The position numbers and the translations under genes are program-made. This document shows positions 46,130-55,727 of a stretch of 64,000 bases of DNA, piece by piece; positions within the stretch are counted from its first letter, which is position 1; every line of letters begins with the position of its first letter. The notes under the pieces were generated by a model that made no database searches, was not told the DNA's origin, and worked only from the letters and a program-made list of their open reading frames with translations. The DNA comes from Actibacterium naphthalenivorans (GTDB lineage Bacteria > Pseudomonadota > Alphaproteobacteria > Rhodobacterales > Rhodobacteraceae): assembly GCF_014196965.1 (NCBI RefSeq), contig NZ_JACIEQ010000001.1, positions 62,001 to 126,000 of the forward strand, written 5' to 3'.

Positions 46130-46750
46130 CTAGACGAAGCCGGCGTCGCGCGCGATCATCGCCGCGTCCGTCCGGTTCTTCGCATCGAGCTTTCGGCAAA
46201 GCGACTTGACGTGCAGCTTGATCGTCACTTCCTGAAGATCGAGGTCTCGTGCGATCTCCTTGTTGGATTTCGCGCTCATCAAGCCCCTTAGAACCTGTTT
46301 CTCACGATCCGAAAGTGCTTTTTCGAAATCGGTTTCCTCGGGGCTGTCCTTGCCCGACATGAAGTTCACCGGCGCATAGGTTTCGCCGGCCGCCATGAAG
46401 CGCACGGCGTTGACCAGTGATTTCGCCGGCAGGGTCTTGGGCAGGAACCCGATCGCGCCCATTTCCAGCGCCCGCTCGGCGATGAGCCGGGTCGCGGTGC
46501 CCGAGATCAGGCCGACAGGTTTGCCGCCGTTCGCCTCTAGCGCGATCTGCAACCCGTCCAGCCCTTTCATCCCCGGCATGGTGTAATCCAGCAAAACCAG
46601 ATCGAAGGGCCCCTCGGCCCTGATCTTCTCGAGCGCCTCGCTCAAATCGCTTGCCGCCACCGTATTGGTCGCGCCATCGGCATCCAGGAACATCGCTATG
46701 GTCTCACGGACCATATCGTGATCATCGGCGATCAGTATCTGCAAAGTCAT
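46130..46750 (-). CDS. LuxR-type response regulator
   Basis: A 206-aa NarL/FixJ-type regulator. The receiver domain has the acidic pair Asp9-Asp10, phospho-acceptor Asp55 (LVLLDYTMPG) and the conserved Lys in FLPKTL. The C-terminal LuxR helix-turn-helix (about 140-200) reads LSDREKQVLRGLMSAKSNKEIARDLDLQEVTIKLHVKSLCRKL. It faces the hybrid-kinase operon across a gap containing one 16-bp palindrome. It most likely binds the three such palindromes and controls the surface-protein genes and the kinase operon. Confidence 0.93.
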   Translation of the reverse strand: MTLQILIADDHDMVRETIAMFLDADGATNTVAASDLSEALEKIRAEGPFDLVLLDYTMPGMKGLDGLQIALEANGGKPVGLISGTATRLIAERALEMGAIGFLPKTLPAKSLVNAVRFMAAGETYAPVNFMSGKDSPEETDFEKALSDREKQVLRGLMSAKSNKEIARDLDLQEVTIKLHVKSLCRKLDAKNRTDAAMIARDAGFV

Positions 46751-46870
46751 TCTTCGTTATCCTCCAGCGCCGCCACCCGGTTGGAGTGATCTTACTGATA
46801 GAGCGGCTTTTTCGCAAAGAACAGTGTAGATCGCACGCTCCCGGCTTTCCTGTACCAAATTCTCCGCGAA

Positions 46871-46886
46871 CTATACCTTCGTATAG
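46871..46886. promoter_or_regulatory. 16-bp palindrome, copy 2 (CTATACCTTCGTATAG), with promoter
   Basis: Perfect CTATAC-N4-GTATAG in the gap between the regulator and the periplasmic-protein/kinase operon. Its centre is 52.5 bp before a -10-like TAAAGT (46931-46936) on the plus strand. On the minus strand a TACACT (46828-46823) lies at a similar distance toward the regulator gene, so the site may serve both directions. Confidence 0.65.
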
Positions 46887-46968
46887 GGGAAATGATCTTC
46901 TGATCACTCACGACTTCCCGCCAAGGGCCCTAAAGTCGCCTCATATCTTTGAAAGAAGGGGCTCCGAA

Positions 46969-47448
46969 ATGAGTTGGCAAAGGTTTTTCCGAGCGGTTTT
47001 GGCATGGGTTTGCAGCATCGCATTCGTCGCGGCGGCAAGCGCGCAGGGCCCCGTTGTGCTCCTGGTGACGGTGGGCGACACGCGCCACGCGTTCAACCTG
47101 GAGGATTTGCAGGCCCTGCCCGCGTCGTCCTTCCAGACGACGACAATCTGGACGGAAGGCGCGCAAACCTTCCGCGGCGTTTCGCTGAAGGCCCTGCTGG
47201 AGTCACTCGATGTAACGGAAGGCGTGATTCACGCGACGGCGATCAACGACTATTCCGTGACCATCCCGATGACGGACGCAACAGCCGACGGGCCCATCAT
47301 CGCCTATGCCGCGAATGACGCCCCCATGTCGCGCAGGGGCAAGGGCCCGCTCTGGATTGTGTACCCCTATGACAGCGATCTGAAGTTTCAGACGGAAACC
47401 ATCTACAGCCGGTCGATCTGGCAGCTGGACCGGCTTACAATCGAATAA
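46969..47448 (+). CDS. Periplasmic sulfite-oxidase-like domain protein
   Basis: A 159-aa exported protein with a signal peptide (VLAWVCSIAFVAAASAQG). Its domain resembles the molybdopterin-binding fold of YedY/sulfite-oxidase proteins: FRGVSLKALLESLDV, TAINDYSVTIPM and GKGPLWIVYPYD. The mature protein has no cysteine, so the usual molybdenum ligand is missing and catalysis is unlikely. It lies 21 bp before the histidine kinase and is probably its periplasmic ligand-binding or sensory partner. The ATG follows GAAGGGGCTCCGAA. Confidence 0.8.
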   Translation: MSWQRFFRAVLAWVCSIAFVAAASAQGPVVLLVTVGDTRHAFNLEDLQALPASSFQTTTIWTEGAQTFRGVSLKALLESLDVTEGVIHATAINDYSVTIPMTDATADGPIIAYAANDAPMSRRGKGPLWIVYPYDSDLKFQTETIYSRSIWQLDRLTIE

Positions 47449-47469
47449 AGTCACGGCTTGGGAGCATTG

Positions 47470-50034
47470 ATGGGCGACAAGACAAATCCGGTTCCGCGCG
47501 GCACATGGGTCAGATACCTGCTGGTTCTGGCGCTGTTCGCCGGGATGATTTTCTCGGGCTATCTCGCCTTCAATGTCTGGAACAGGATCCGGGCGCTCGA
47601 CAGTGCGCAGAAGGATCATACCGAATGGGTCTTCTCGCAGCTCGAGATCGAATACCTGAAGCTGGACCGCGCCCTTGATCAGGCACGATCCGGCGCGCCC
47701 GAGGATCTGGAGAACCTTCGCAAGCGGTTCGACATCTTCTTCAGCCGGGTGGAAATCGCCGAGAGCCTCCAGAACACTGGAAACGTGGCACCCGAGATCC
47801 TTCGGCTGCGCCGCATGCTCGACACGCAGACCGCGCTGATCGATACAGGCGATGCGCCGCTCTTCGACGGGTTGGACAGGCTGCAGCGCGCTCTGCGCCA
47901 GGTCGAAGAGGTTCCGAGGGACATTGCCCTTGCCTCCATTGCCATCGCCGCCGAAGCCGCGCAGACCGAACGGCAAAAGATCGTCCGGCTGATCGAGATA
48001 CTCGTCCTGGTCGTGCTGGTCGTCACCATCGCCCTTGTCGGCGCGATCATACGTCTTTCACGCCAGGCCACCGCGCTGAACCGGACCTCCCGCCAGGCCG
48101 AGGAAAACCACCTGAGATTGGCCACCACGCTGCGCGCCTCTCTGGATGCGGTCGTGGTTATCGATGACGAGGGGCTGATCAGGGATTTCAACGGCTCGGC
48201 CGAAGAGATATTCGGCCTCTCCCGCGCGGCCGCTCTGGGCCAGAACTTCATCGAGCTTCTCATCCCCCCCCACCTGCGCGAGCAGCAACGCCGCAATCTC
48301 GCGGCCTTTCGCTCTACCGGTCAGACTTTCTTTGCCGAAGCCGGGCGGCGGGAACTCGAGATGATCGATTGCCGCGGCCGCGTCTTTCCGGTCGAGTTGT
48401 CGGTCTCGCTTGCGCGTTCGGCCGACGGGCCGATATTCGTCAGCTATATCCGCGACATAACCGACAAGCGGCAGAAAGAGGCGGAAATCACCCGCGCCCG
48501 GGACGAGGCGCTTGCCGCCTACTCCGAGAAATCCCGGTTTTTCGCCATGATGAGCCATGAGATGCGCACCCCGCTGAACGGCGTGCTCTCCGCCCTGCAG
48601 CTTCTGAAAGACGGCCGCCTCGATGATGAGCAGCAGAAATACCTCGACGCGGCCATCACCTCCGGCGACATCCTGCTCGGCCATATCAACGACGTACTCG
48701 CGATCGAGCGAAGCGAGGCGGATACGGACGATCAGCAACTGCAGCCCTGTGACCTCACCGCGCTGACATCCGGCCTGATCGGCACGATCGATCCCCTCGC
48801 CAAGACCTCGGGAACGCGGCTGCATCTTGATCAGAGGGGCCTGAACGACCGGCCGATCATGACTGACCCGCGCGCGATACAGCAGATTCTGGTGAATCTT
48901 CTCAGCATCGCGATCAAGTTCAGCCCCGACGGAGATGTCACGCTGCGCGCCTTCTACAAGACATCCGAAGACGACAGCGGCGGGATGGCGCTGCATCTCG
49001 AGGTCGTCGACGATGGCCCCGGCATCCCGCCTGAAGACATCGAAAGGATTTTCGAGGATTTTGTTTCGCTGGACAGCCGTTACGAGCGGCGCACGGGCGG
49101 AACCGGCCTGGGGCTCGGGATCGTCCGCCGGCTGGTCAGGCGCCTCGGCGGCGAAATCCATTGCGCGTCGGCCCCCGGCGCGGGCGCCCGTTTCACTGTC
49201 CGGTTGCCCGCCACCCCGGCCGTGGCGCCGGCCCTTCCCGCCCCGCCCTTGCCGGTAGTCGCGCAGGCGCGGCGTGCCCCCCTGCAACTGCTTGTCGTGG
49301 ATGACAATGAGATCAACCGGGATCTGCTTCAGGCAATGTTGAAGCGGCTGGGGCATCAGGTCACGCTTGCCACCGGTGGCCGGGAGGCCGTGGCGCTGGC
49401 CGAAAACACCAGGTTCGACGTAATTCTTATGGATATCTCCATGCCCGGGATGAACGGCATTCAGGCAACCCGGGCGATCCTGTCGGGCACAGGGCCGAAC
49501 AGAAAGACCCCGGTTCTGGCGGTCACGGCCCATGCCCTGCCCAATGAGCGCGAAGAGTTCAAGGCGGTCGGCATGTCGGGTTTGCTGCTCAAACCGCTGG
49601 ACATGAAAGCGCTCGATACCGCGCTGAGCGACCTGGCATCGGCGAACGGGGCGGCCGTCACCGGGGAATGGGGCGCCGCGGCCCCGGAACACGCGTTTGA
49701 CCGGCCGGTTCTCGACGAAACCCAGGTTTCGGAGCTGCTCGAGGTGCTGGGGCGAGACAAGCTTTCCGAGCGTCTCACGACCCTGGTGCAGCGTGTGGAT
49801 CAGGATCTTCCCGCCCTGGTTGGCGCCCAGGCGGTGCGGGATCTGCAAATACGTTCCCATGCCATGGCGGGCATGTGCGGGATGTTCGGGGCGGATCGTC
49901 TGCACGGCCTGCTCGAAGATATCGAAACGGCCTGCAAGGACGGTAACGCGCAAAAGGCGCGCGCGCTCGTGGAACTGCTGCCGGCCGCATGGCACCACAC
50001 GCAATCCGCATGGCGCCAGAGAATTCTTCAATAA
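47470..50034 (+). CDS. Hybrid sensor histidine kinase with PAS, REC and HPt domains
   Basis: An 854-aa membrane kinase. Two helices (about 13-34 and 175-197) flank a helical periplasmic sensor. Then come PAS (about 218-335), HisKA with His363 (MMSHEMRTPLNG), an ATPase domain (DDGPGIPPEDIERIFEDF; GTGLGLGIV), a receiver with Asp655 (VILMDISMPG), and an HPt domain with His797 (RSHAMAGMCGMFG). In the N-box, NLLSIAIKFS, the usual second Asn is Ile480; that residue normally holds Mg-ATP, so activity may be weak. It likely relays phosphate to the LuxR-type regulator. The ATG at 47470 follows TTGGGAGCATTG. Confidence 0.92.
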   Translation: MGDKTNPVPRGTWVRYLLVLALFAGMIFSGYLAFNVWNRIRALDSAQKDHTEWVFSQLEIEYLKLDRALDQARSGAPEDLENLRKRFDIFFSRVEIAESLQNTGNVAPEILRLRRMLDTQTALIDTGDAPLFDGLDRLQRALRQVEEVPRDIALASIAIAAEAAQTERQKIVRLIEILVLVVLVVTIALVGAIIRLSRQATALNRTSRQAEENHLRLATTLRASLDAVVVIDDEGLIRDFNGSAEEIFGLSRAAALGQNFIELLIPPHLREQQRRNLAAFRSTGQTFFAEAGRRELEMIDCRGRVFPVELSVSLARSADGPIFVSYIRDITDKRQKEAEITRARDEALAAYSEKSRFFAMMSHEMRTPLNGVLSALQLLKDGRLDDEQQKYLDAAITSGDILLGHINDVLAIERSEADTDDQQLQPCDLTALTSGLIGTIDPLAKTSGTRLHLDQRGLNDRPIMTDPRAIQQILVNLLSIAIKFSPDGDVTLRAFYKTSEDDSGGMALHLEVVDDGPGIPPEDIERIFEDFVSLDSRYERRTGGTGLGLGIVRRLVRRLGGEIHCASAPGAGARFTVRLPATPAVAPALPAPPLPVVAQARRAPLQLLVVDDNEINRDLLQAMLKRLGHQVTLATGGREAVALAENTRFDVILMDISMPGMNGIQATRAILSGTGPNRKTPVLAVTAHALPNEREEFKAVGMSGLLLKPLDMKALDTALSDLASANGAAVTGEWGAAAPEHAFDRPVLDETQVSELLEVLGRDKLSERLTTLVQRVDQDLPALVGAQAVRDLQIRSHAMAGMCGMFGADRLHGLLEDIETACKDGNAQKARALVELLPAAWHHTQSAWRQRILQ

Positions 50035-50115
50035 CACAATATTCTAAAGCAAAGTGTTCATGCGTTGCATGAGGTGGAAACGCCTCCGCCCGGCCACCCG
50101 TGGCAAAGCCATGCA

Positions 50116-50181
50116 CTATCCCTTCGCATAGCCCGAATATACCACCGCCCCCGCGCCGCCCGCGGCAGGCTGGTCTATAGT
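50116..50181 (+). promoter_or_regulatory. 16-bp palindrome, copy 3 (CTATCCCTTCGCATAG), with -10 box
   Basis: The palindrome is at 50116-50131. Its centre is 52.5 bp before TATAGT (50176-50181), exactly the spacing seen for copy 2, which would put it near -64 from transcription start. No -35 is evident, consistent with an activated promoter for the 1731-aa gene. Confidence 0.65.
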
Positions 50182-50212
50182 AGATCCACATTCCGGCCCG
50201 AAAGCGGGATGT

Positions 50213-50320
50213 CAGAAGGCAAGCGCCACGAAACGGCGCGCGAAAGAACGCAGATCAGATAGTGGCGCTCCTGGGCAACAGGGGGCCCGTTTGGCCACCA
50301 CTCACGGCGCTTGCCTTCTG
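50213..50320 (+). promoter_or_regulatory. Leader inverted repeat with competing pairings
   Basis: CAGAAGGCAAGCGCC (50213-50227) and its exact complement GGCGCTTGCCTTCTG (50306-50320) are 78 bp apart in the predicted 5' leader of the 1731-aa gene. GCGCC at 50223-50227 could pair instead with GGCGC at 50235-50239 or 50264-50268, giving exclusive alternatives. No known riboswitch consensus was recognised. Confidence 0.55.
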
Positions 50321-50375
50321 TTGAGCCGCTCCCCCGGACCGCTGCGGGCCAAACTGAAAGTTCAGGGTTTTGGGT

Positions 50376-53300
50376 ATGAACATGAATCCGTTTATCCGGC
50401 GCAATCGTTTTTCCACGCGCCGGGCGTCGTTCACATTTCTGGCCGCGGTGGCCGGGCTCTCCACAGGGTCGGCGGCTTTGGCCGAAACCTGCTCCGTTTC
50501 GCCGGGTTTCGTGAACTGGGTCACGCCCGGCACGATCGGCGGCCTGAACACGGATCAGTCAGCCAGCCTGCAATGGGGCTCGGCCAATACCGACATCACG
50601 ATTTCCGGCCCGCAGTTCGTTCCGGGGACCGAGACCTCGATCATCCGGATTTCGGAACTGTCGGAAGGCCGCGGCACCTATTCGGTGAGTTTCAACGCCC
50701 CGGTCATCCACGATCTCAACGTCTTCATCGGCAATGCGGGGCGCAACGCGCTCGAGCCTCTCAGCTCGGGGATCATCGGCGATTTCAACATGGCGCTGTC
50801 GGGGAACGGTTCGGTCAGCAATCTGTTCGGCACCGTCGCACCGCTCGACAATCAGGGATATTTCCAGACCTTCGGCTCCGACAGCGAGGGCATCGCCGTG
50901 ACCACGCTGACGGGGACAGGGGCCGACGGATTGCCGCTGGATGGCCGCTTCTGGGTACATGACCCCAACGTCGTGCCCGGCGACGTCAATCTCGGCGGGC
51001 AGGATCAGGCCTACGGCATGATCGACCTGGCCTATAACCCGCCCGGCGTGATCTCGGGCGCGTCCGAAACGGTCACGCAGCTCACCATGCGCCAGGTCGG
51101 CATCGGCGTGGGCCCGACTGTCGCGCTGGGGATTCAGGCGCGCCTGAAATCCTGCATCGAGGCCGCCGACGATGATTTCTCGGCGGCCCCGATCGACACA
51201 TCCTCCGGCGGGACGACCGGCAGCGTGCTGGCCGGCGACATCCTGAACGGCGGCGGCGTCGACACCGCACCGCTTGTCGGCAACGTCGATCTGGCGGTCG
51301 TCTCCGCCCCCGCGCCCGCCGCCGGCTCGATCAGCCTGAACACAGATACCGGCGAGATCGTGGTTGCCCAGGGCACCACCCCAGGCACATATTCCGTCGA
51401 ATACAGCCTGACCGACCGGCCGGCCGGCGGCGTTCCCGCCAATACCGACACCGCGACCGCGACCGTGGTGGTTTCCGGAACACTCCCCGCCAGCACCAAT
51501 GTCGTGGCGGTTGACGACGACTATACCGCAAGCCCGGTGAACGCGCTGGTCGGCGGAACGGCGGGCGAGGTTCTGGCCAACGACACGGTCGGCGGGCTGC
51601 CCGCCGCCTTCCCGGGCGTAACGCTGGAGGTTGTCACAGAGGCCGTGCCGGCGAATGCGGGCGATCCGGTGCCCACGCTCGTTACCAGCGGCCTTGATGC
51701 CGGGCGGGTTGTCGTCCCGGCCGGCGTTGCGTCGGGGGTTTACACGATCGACTACCGGCTGTGCGATGCGGTCGACCCCGCCGATTGCGACACCGCGACC
51801 GCCACGATCGCCGTGTTCGAGGGCAACGGGGTCGACTACGGCGATGCCCCGGTCAGCTATGTTGCGGCGATCCACGATGTGCCTGCCGCGCCGACTGTCT
51901 ATCTGGGTGCCGTCGCCCCCGATACCGAACTCGTGGCGCAGTCGGACGGCACGGCCACCGCGGATGACCTGTTCGACACCGACGACGAAGACGCCATCAC
52001 CTTCCCCGTGCTGACACAGGGAACGATCAGCACGCTCGACGTGACGGTAACGGGCGCAGGCTATTTGCAGGGATGGATAGATTTCAACGGTGACGGGCTG
52101 TTCGAAGACGCCCTGGGCGAGCGGATCGCCAGCGACCTGCGTGATGACGGCACCGTTCACGACAATATCCCCGGCGACGGAGTGATCCAGATCGACGTGA
52201 GCGTGCCGACCGACGCCACCACCTCGACCACCTTCGCGCGCTTCCGCTACGGGGGCGAGGCCGGGCTTGGCTTCGCGGGCTTCGCCGTCGATGGCGAGGT
52301 CGAGGACTATTCGCTGATCATCGCCGCCGCCGATCTGGTGGACCGTGGCGATGCCCCGGCCAGCTATGGCGACCCGCGCCATGTGGTCGTGCCCGAGATC
52401 TATCTTGGCGGCGGCCTGCCAGACACCGAAACGACCCCCCAGAACAGCGCGGCCGCCGATGCCGACGACCTGGCCGGCATCGATGACGAAGACGGCGTCG
52501 CGGCGTTCCCGACCCTGGTGGCGGGCACCACCGTGCCGCTGTCCGTGCAAACCCACGAAACGCTGAGCCTGCAGCTTGACCTTGGGCTGCCGGTGCTGTC
52601 GGGCATCACCAATCTGCAACTCTGGATCGACTTCAACCAGAACGGCCTGTTCGACGCCGCCGAGCAGATCGCCACCGACTACCGCGATGGCGGCACCGGC
52701 GATACCGACGGCACCTTCAACAACCAGATCAACCTGAATATCCCCGTGCCGGCGGATATCGGCAACGGCACCACCTATGCCCGGCTGCGCTGGTCGACCA
52801 GCAGCGCGGTCACCGCCGACCCGTTCGACGGGCTGAACCTGGATGGCGAGGTCGAGGATTATGTCGTGACCTTGTCGAACCCGAACGGGCCGCTGACCTG
52901 TTCCTCCACCTTCTACATGATCGCCACGGAAACCACGCAGAACCTTCCGTCGCTGAACGCGCTGTCGATCAGCGAAAACGCCGGCAGCTATACGTTGAAC
53001 CACACCGCCCTGCCGCCCGACTACACCGGCAACTACCTCGTGACCGGCTGGGGCTATAACGAGCTGGACGGTTATATCTACGGCATTCGCCAGAGCCCGC
53101 GCTCGCTCATGCGGATCGACGCCTCGGGCGCGGTGCGGGAGGTTGCGGATCTGTCGGGGCTCAGCCTCGAATCCCCCGACACCAGCACCGACATCCTGCC
53201 CAACGGCATTCTGGTCTACATGTCCGGCACGGATTTCAGCCGCTATCAGTTGCTTGACATCAGCGACCCCGCCAACCCGGTGGCGCTGGGGGTGCTGAGC

Positions 53301-55571
53301 GCGGGCGCAGGCGCGGCCTATGGGCGTGACATGGCCTATAACCCGCGCGACGGGCTGATGTATTTCTTCGACTCGTCGCGCAATCTGCATGCCCTCGATC
53401 CAAGGAACGGCACGCCGGGCGCGACGACGGTTGCGCTTGTCGCCAATGTTCCGCTGCCTGCGGGCAAATTCGCGATTGATTTCGATTCTGTGTGGTTCGA
53501 TTCCAGCGGTTTCATGTACACGTTCGACAACCAGTCGCGGCAGGTCTTCGGTATCGAGGTCGGCTCCGAGGGCAACCGCCCCGCAAGCTATGAGTTCATC
53601 GAAGTGCAGGGCACCATCGACAACGTGACCTATCAGGGCAATGACGGCGCATCCTGCCGCGCGCCGGGGCCGTTTGTGTCGACCGTGTTCCAGGAAGGGT
53701 CGATCTCGGGCACGCTCTATCAGGATACGAACGGCTCGGGCACGCGCGACGGCGCAGAGGCGGGCCTGCCCGCCGGCATCACCGTCACGCTGTATGACGA
53801 CAACGGCACGCCCTCCGATCCCGGCGACGATACGCTGGCACAGACGACCGAAACCGCCGCCGATGGCAGCTATGGTTTCGCCACCGTCAACGCGACACGG
53901 ACCTACCGGATCGAGGTGGACGAGACAGACCCCGAAATCCCCGCGGGCCTGACCCTGTCAACGGCCAATCCGCTGACCGGCGTGCCCGTCACCACCGGCG
54001 CCGACACGGCCGATCAGGACTTCGGCTTTGTCACCGCCGTCGCTTCCGCCGATCTGTCGCTGAGCAAAAGCGTCATCCGCGCGGCGGATGGCCAGCCCGC
54101 CCCCCAGGCAACCAACGGAGAGGCGCTGGACGTCGTTCTGACCGTCACCAATGACGGGCCGGGCAGCGCCAGCGATGTGCGGGTTCGGGATCTGCTGCCC
54201 GACGGCTTTGCCTATGTCGCGGACGATGCCGCCACGCAGGGCGACAGCTACGACCCCGGAACGGGCATCTGGGCGCTCGGCGACGTGCCGGCGGGCAGCA
54301 GCCATGCGCTGACCATCCGCGTCACCATGCGCGACAGCGGCGAGCACACCAACACAGCGGAAATCGTCGCCAGTTCGCTGACCGATCCCGACAGCGACCC
54401 GGCAACCGGCCCGCTGGTGGACGATCTGTCCGACGGGCTGGCCGATGATGACGAGGCCAGCGCCACCGTTGCCTACACCGGCACCGGGGCAACGCTCTCG
54501 GGCGTGGTTTTCTTCGACAACGGGGCGGGCGCCACGGCCTATGACGGCCTTCACTCCGGGGCGGAAACCGGCACGGACAAAGCCGTGGTGCAGATCCTCG
54601 ACGGTGCCGGCGGGCTGCTCGACACACCCGCGCTCGCCGCCGATGGCAGCTGGAGCCTGACCCTGCCGGATGGCTACGCCGATGCGGTCACCGTTTCGGT
54701 GCTGCCCGCAGAAGGGCTGCGCACGGCATCGGAAACCGCAGCCACCCTGCCCGCGCTGGTGAATGCAGACGCGCGAGACGGCGCCTTTACCTTCACCCCC
54801 GCGCCGGGCACCTCTTACGCTGATCTCAACGTGGGTGTGATCACCGAGGCGCGGCTGAACCAGAGCCAGCAAAGCGCGATCCTGCCCGGGCAAGTCGTCT
54901 CTTTGCGGCATGAATACATGGCAGACGCGCCGGGCACGGTCAGCTTCGATATCAGCGCCCAGTCCGGCGCAACGCCGGGGGCGTTTTCCACCGCACTGTT
55001 TGTCGACACCGGTTGTGATGGCACCGCCGACACCCCGGCAACCAGCCCGGTCGCGATACAGGCGGAGACGCTCATATGTCTGATCGCACGCGTGTCGGCC
55101 TCTTCGGCCGTGGGCCCGGGCGCATCCTACAGCTTCGATCTGGTGGCCAACACGGCCTATGGGGCGTCCGGCCTGAGCGAGGTGGACAGCAATACCGACC
55201 GGCTGACGGTGGAATCGGCCCAAGGGGCGCTGACGCTCTCCAAAACCGTGCGCAACCTGTCGCAGGGAACGCCGGAAGGTGTAAGCAACGGCGCCTCGGC
55301 CGGTGATGTTCTGGAGTATCGGATCTATCTGAGGAATACGGGCACCCTGCCGGCGTCCGACATCGTCATCCACGACAGAACGCCGCCCTACACGGTGCTG
55401 GCTGCGGCGATCCCGAGCCCGGTGAACCTGGGCAACGGCGTCACCTGCACCAGCGCGACATCGGGCTCCGGCGGCTCTGGCTATGCGGGTGAACTGCGGT
55501 GGGATTGCGCCGGCCTCTATCAGCCGGGAACCGAAGGTTCCGTCACCTTCCAGGTAAGAATTGCGCCCTGA
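50376..55571 (+). CDS. Giant secreted GEVED/SdrD-B/DUF11 surface protein
   Basis: A 1731-aa protein with a signal peptide (FTFLAAVAGLSTGSAALAE). Its N-terminal domain (about 30-260) is of unknown type. Two cadherin-like spacer repeats (about 265-480) each begin DDD(F/Y). Two GEVED modules (about 490-830) contain GWIDFNGDGLFED and WIDFNQNGLFDAAE and end DGEVEDY. A propeller-like DUF6923 region (about 850-1090) precedes an SdrD-B domain (YQDTNGSGTRDGAEAG, about 1115) and two or three DUF11 domains to the end. No barrel or sortase signal is seen. It is probably a calcium-stabilised surface or matrix protein, controlled by the regulator site upstream. ATG 50376 is my choice; 50382 is possible. 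Confidence 0.82.
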   Translation: MNMNPFIRRNRFSTRRASFTFLAAVAGLSTGSAALAETCSVSPGFVNWVTPGTIGGLNTDQSASLQWGSANTDITISGPQFVPGTETSIIRISELSEGRGTYSVSFNAPVIHDLNVFIGNAGRNALEPLSSGIIGDFNMALSGNGSVSNLFGTVAPLDNQGYFQTFGSDSEGIAVTTLTGTGADGLPLDGRFWVHDPNVVPGDVNLGGQDQAYGMIDLAYNPPGVISGASETVTQLTMRQVGIGVGPTVALGIQARLKSCIEAADDDFSAAPIDTSSGGTTGSVLAGDILNGGGVDTAPLVGNVDLAVVSAPAPAAGSISLNTDTGEIVVAQGTTPGTYSVEYSLTDRPAGGVPANTDTATATVVVSGTLPASTNVVAVDDDYTASPVNALVGGTAGEVLANDTVGGLPAAFPGVTLEVVTEAVPANAGDPVPTLVTSGLDAGRVVVPAGVASGVYTIDYRLCDAVDPADCDTATATIAVFEGNGVDYGDAPVSYVAAIHDVPAAPTVYLGAVAPDTELVAQSDGTATADDLFDTDDEDAITFPVLTQGTISTLDVTVTGAGYLQGWIDFNGDGLFEDALGERIASDLRDDGTVHDNIPGDGVIQIDVSVPTDATTSTTFARFRYGGEAGLGFAGFAVDGEVEDYSLIIAAADLVDRGDAPASYGDPRHVVVPEIYLGGGLPDTETTPQNSAAADADDLAGIDDEDGVAAFPTLVAGTTVPLSVQTHETLSLQLDLGLPVLSGITNLQLWIDFNQNGLFDAAEQIATDYRDGGTGDTDGTFNNQINLNIPVPADIGNGTTYARLRWSTSSAVTADPFDGLNLDGEVEDYVVTLSNPNGPLTCSSTFYMIATETTQNLPSLNALSISENAGSYTLNHTALPPDYTGNYLVTGWGYNELDGYIYGIRQSPRSLMRIDASGAVREVADLSGLSLESPDTSTDILPNGILVYMSGTDFSRYQLLDISDPANPVALGVLSAGAGAAYGRDMAYNPRDGLMYFFDSSRNLHALDPRNGTPGATTVALVANVPLPAGKFAIDFDSVWFDSSGFMYTFDNQSRQVFGIEVGSEGNRPASYEFIEVQGTIDNVTYQGNDGASCRAPGPFVSTVFQEGSISGTLYQDTNGSGTRDGAEAGLPAGITVTLYDDNGTPSDPGDDTLAQTTETAADGSYGFATVNATRTYRIEVDETDPEIPAGLTLSTANPLTGVPVTTGADTADQDFGFVTAVASADLSLSKSVIRAADGQPAPQATNGEALDVVLTVTNDGPGSASDVRVRDLLPDGFAYVADDAATQGDSYDPGTGIWALGDVPAGSSHALTIRVTMRDSGEHTNTAEIVASSLTDPDSDPATGPLVDDLSDGLADDDEASATVAYTGTGATLSGVVFFDNGAGATAYDGLHSGAETGTDKAVVQILDGAGGLLDTPALAADGSWSLTLPDGYADAVTVSVLPAEGLRTASETAATLPALVNADARDGAFTFTPAPGTSYADLNVGVITEARLNQSQQSAILPGQVVSLRHEYMADAPGTVSFDISAQSGATPGAFSTALFVDTGCDGTADTPATSPVAIQAETLICLIARVSASSAVGPGASYSFDLVANTAYGASGLSEVDSNTDRLTVESAQGALTLSKTVRNLSQGTPEGVSNGASAGDVLEYRIYLRNTGTLPASDIVIHDRTPPYTVLAAAIPSPVNLGNGVTCTSATSGSGGSGYAGELRWDCAGLYQPGTEGSVTFQVRIAP

Positions 55572-55727
55572 TCAGGCTGCGCCCGGTAAAGCGCGCTGCT
55601 TTCCGCCCATGCCCCGAACCCGCCCGCCGCACCGGGCTGGCCCTTTCTACGCCGCCGCGCTATGGGCAGATCTATTGTTTTCACGGGCTGGACCGGCAGC
55701 CCGTCGTATAGCCCACGAGTACAGAGT

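Noticed and set aside
50213-50320. Known riboswitch (cyclic-di-GMP, molybdenum cofactor, cobalamin types)
   Set aside because: None of their conserved core sequences could be placed on the leader; only the stems are supported.
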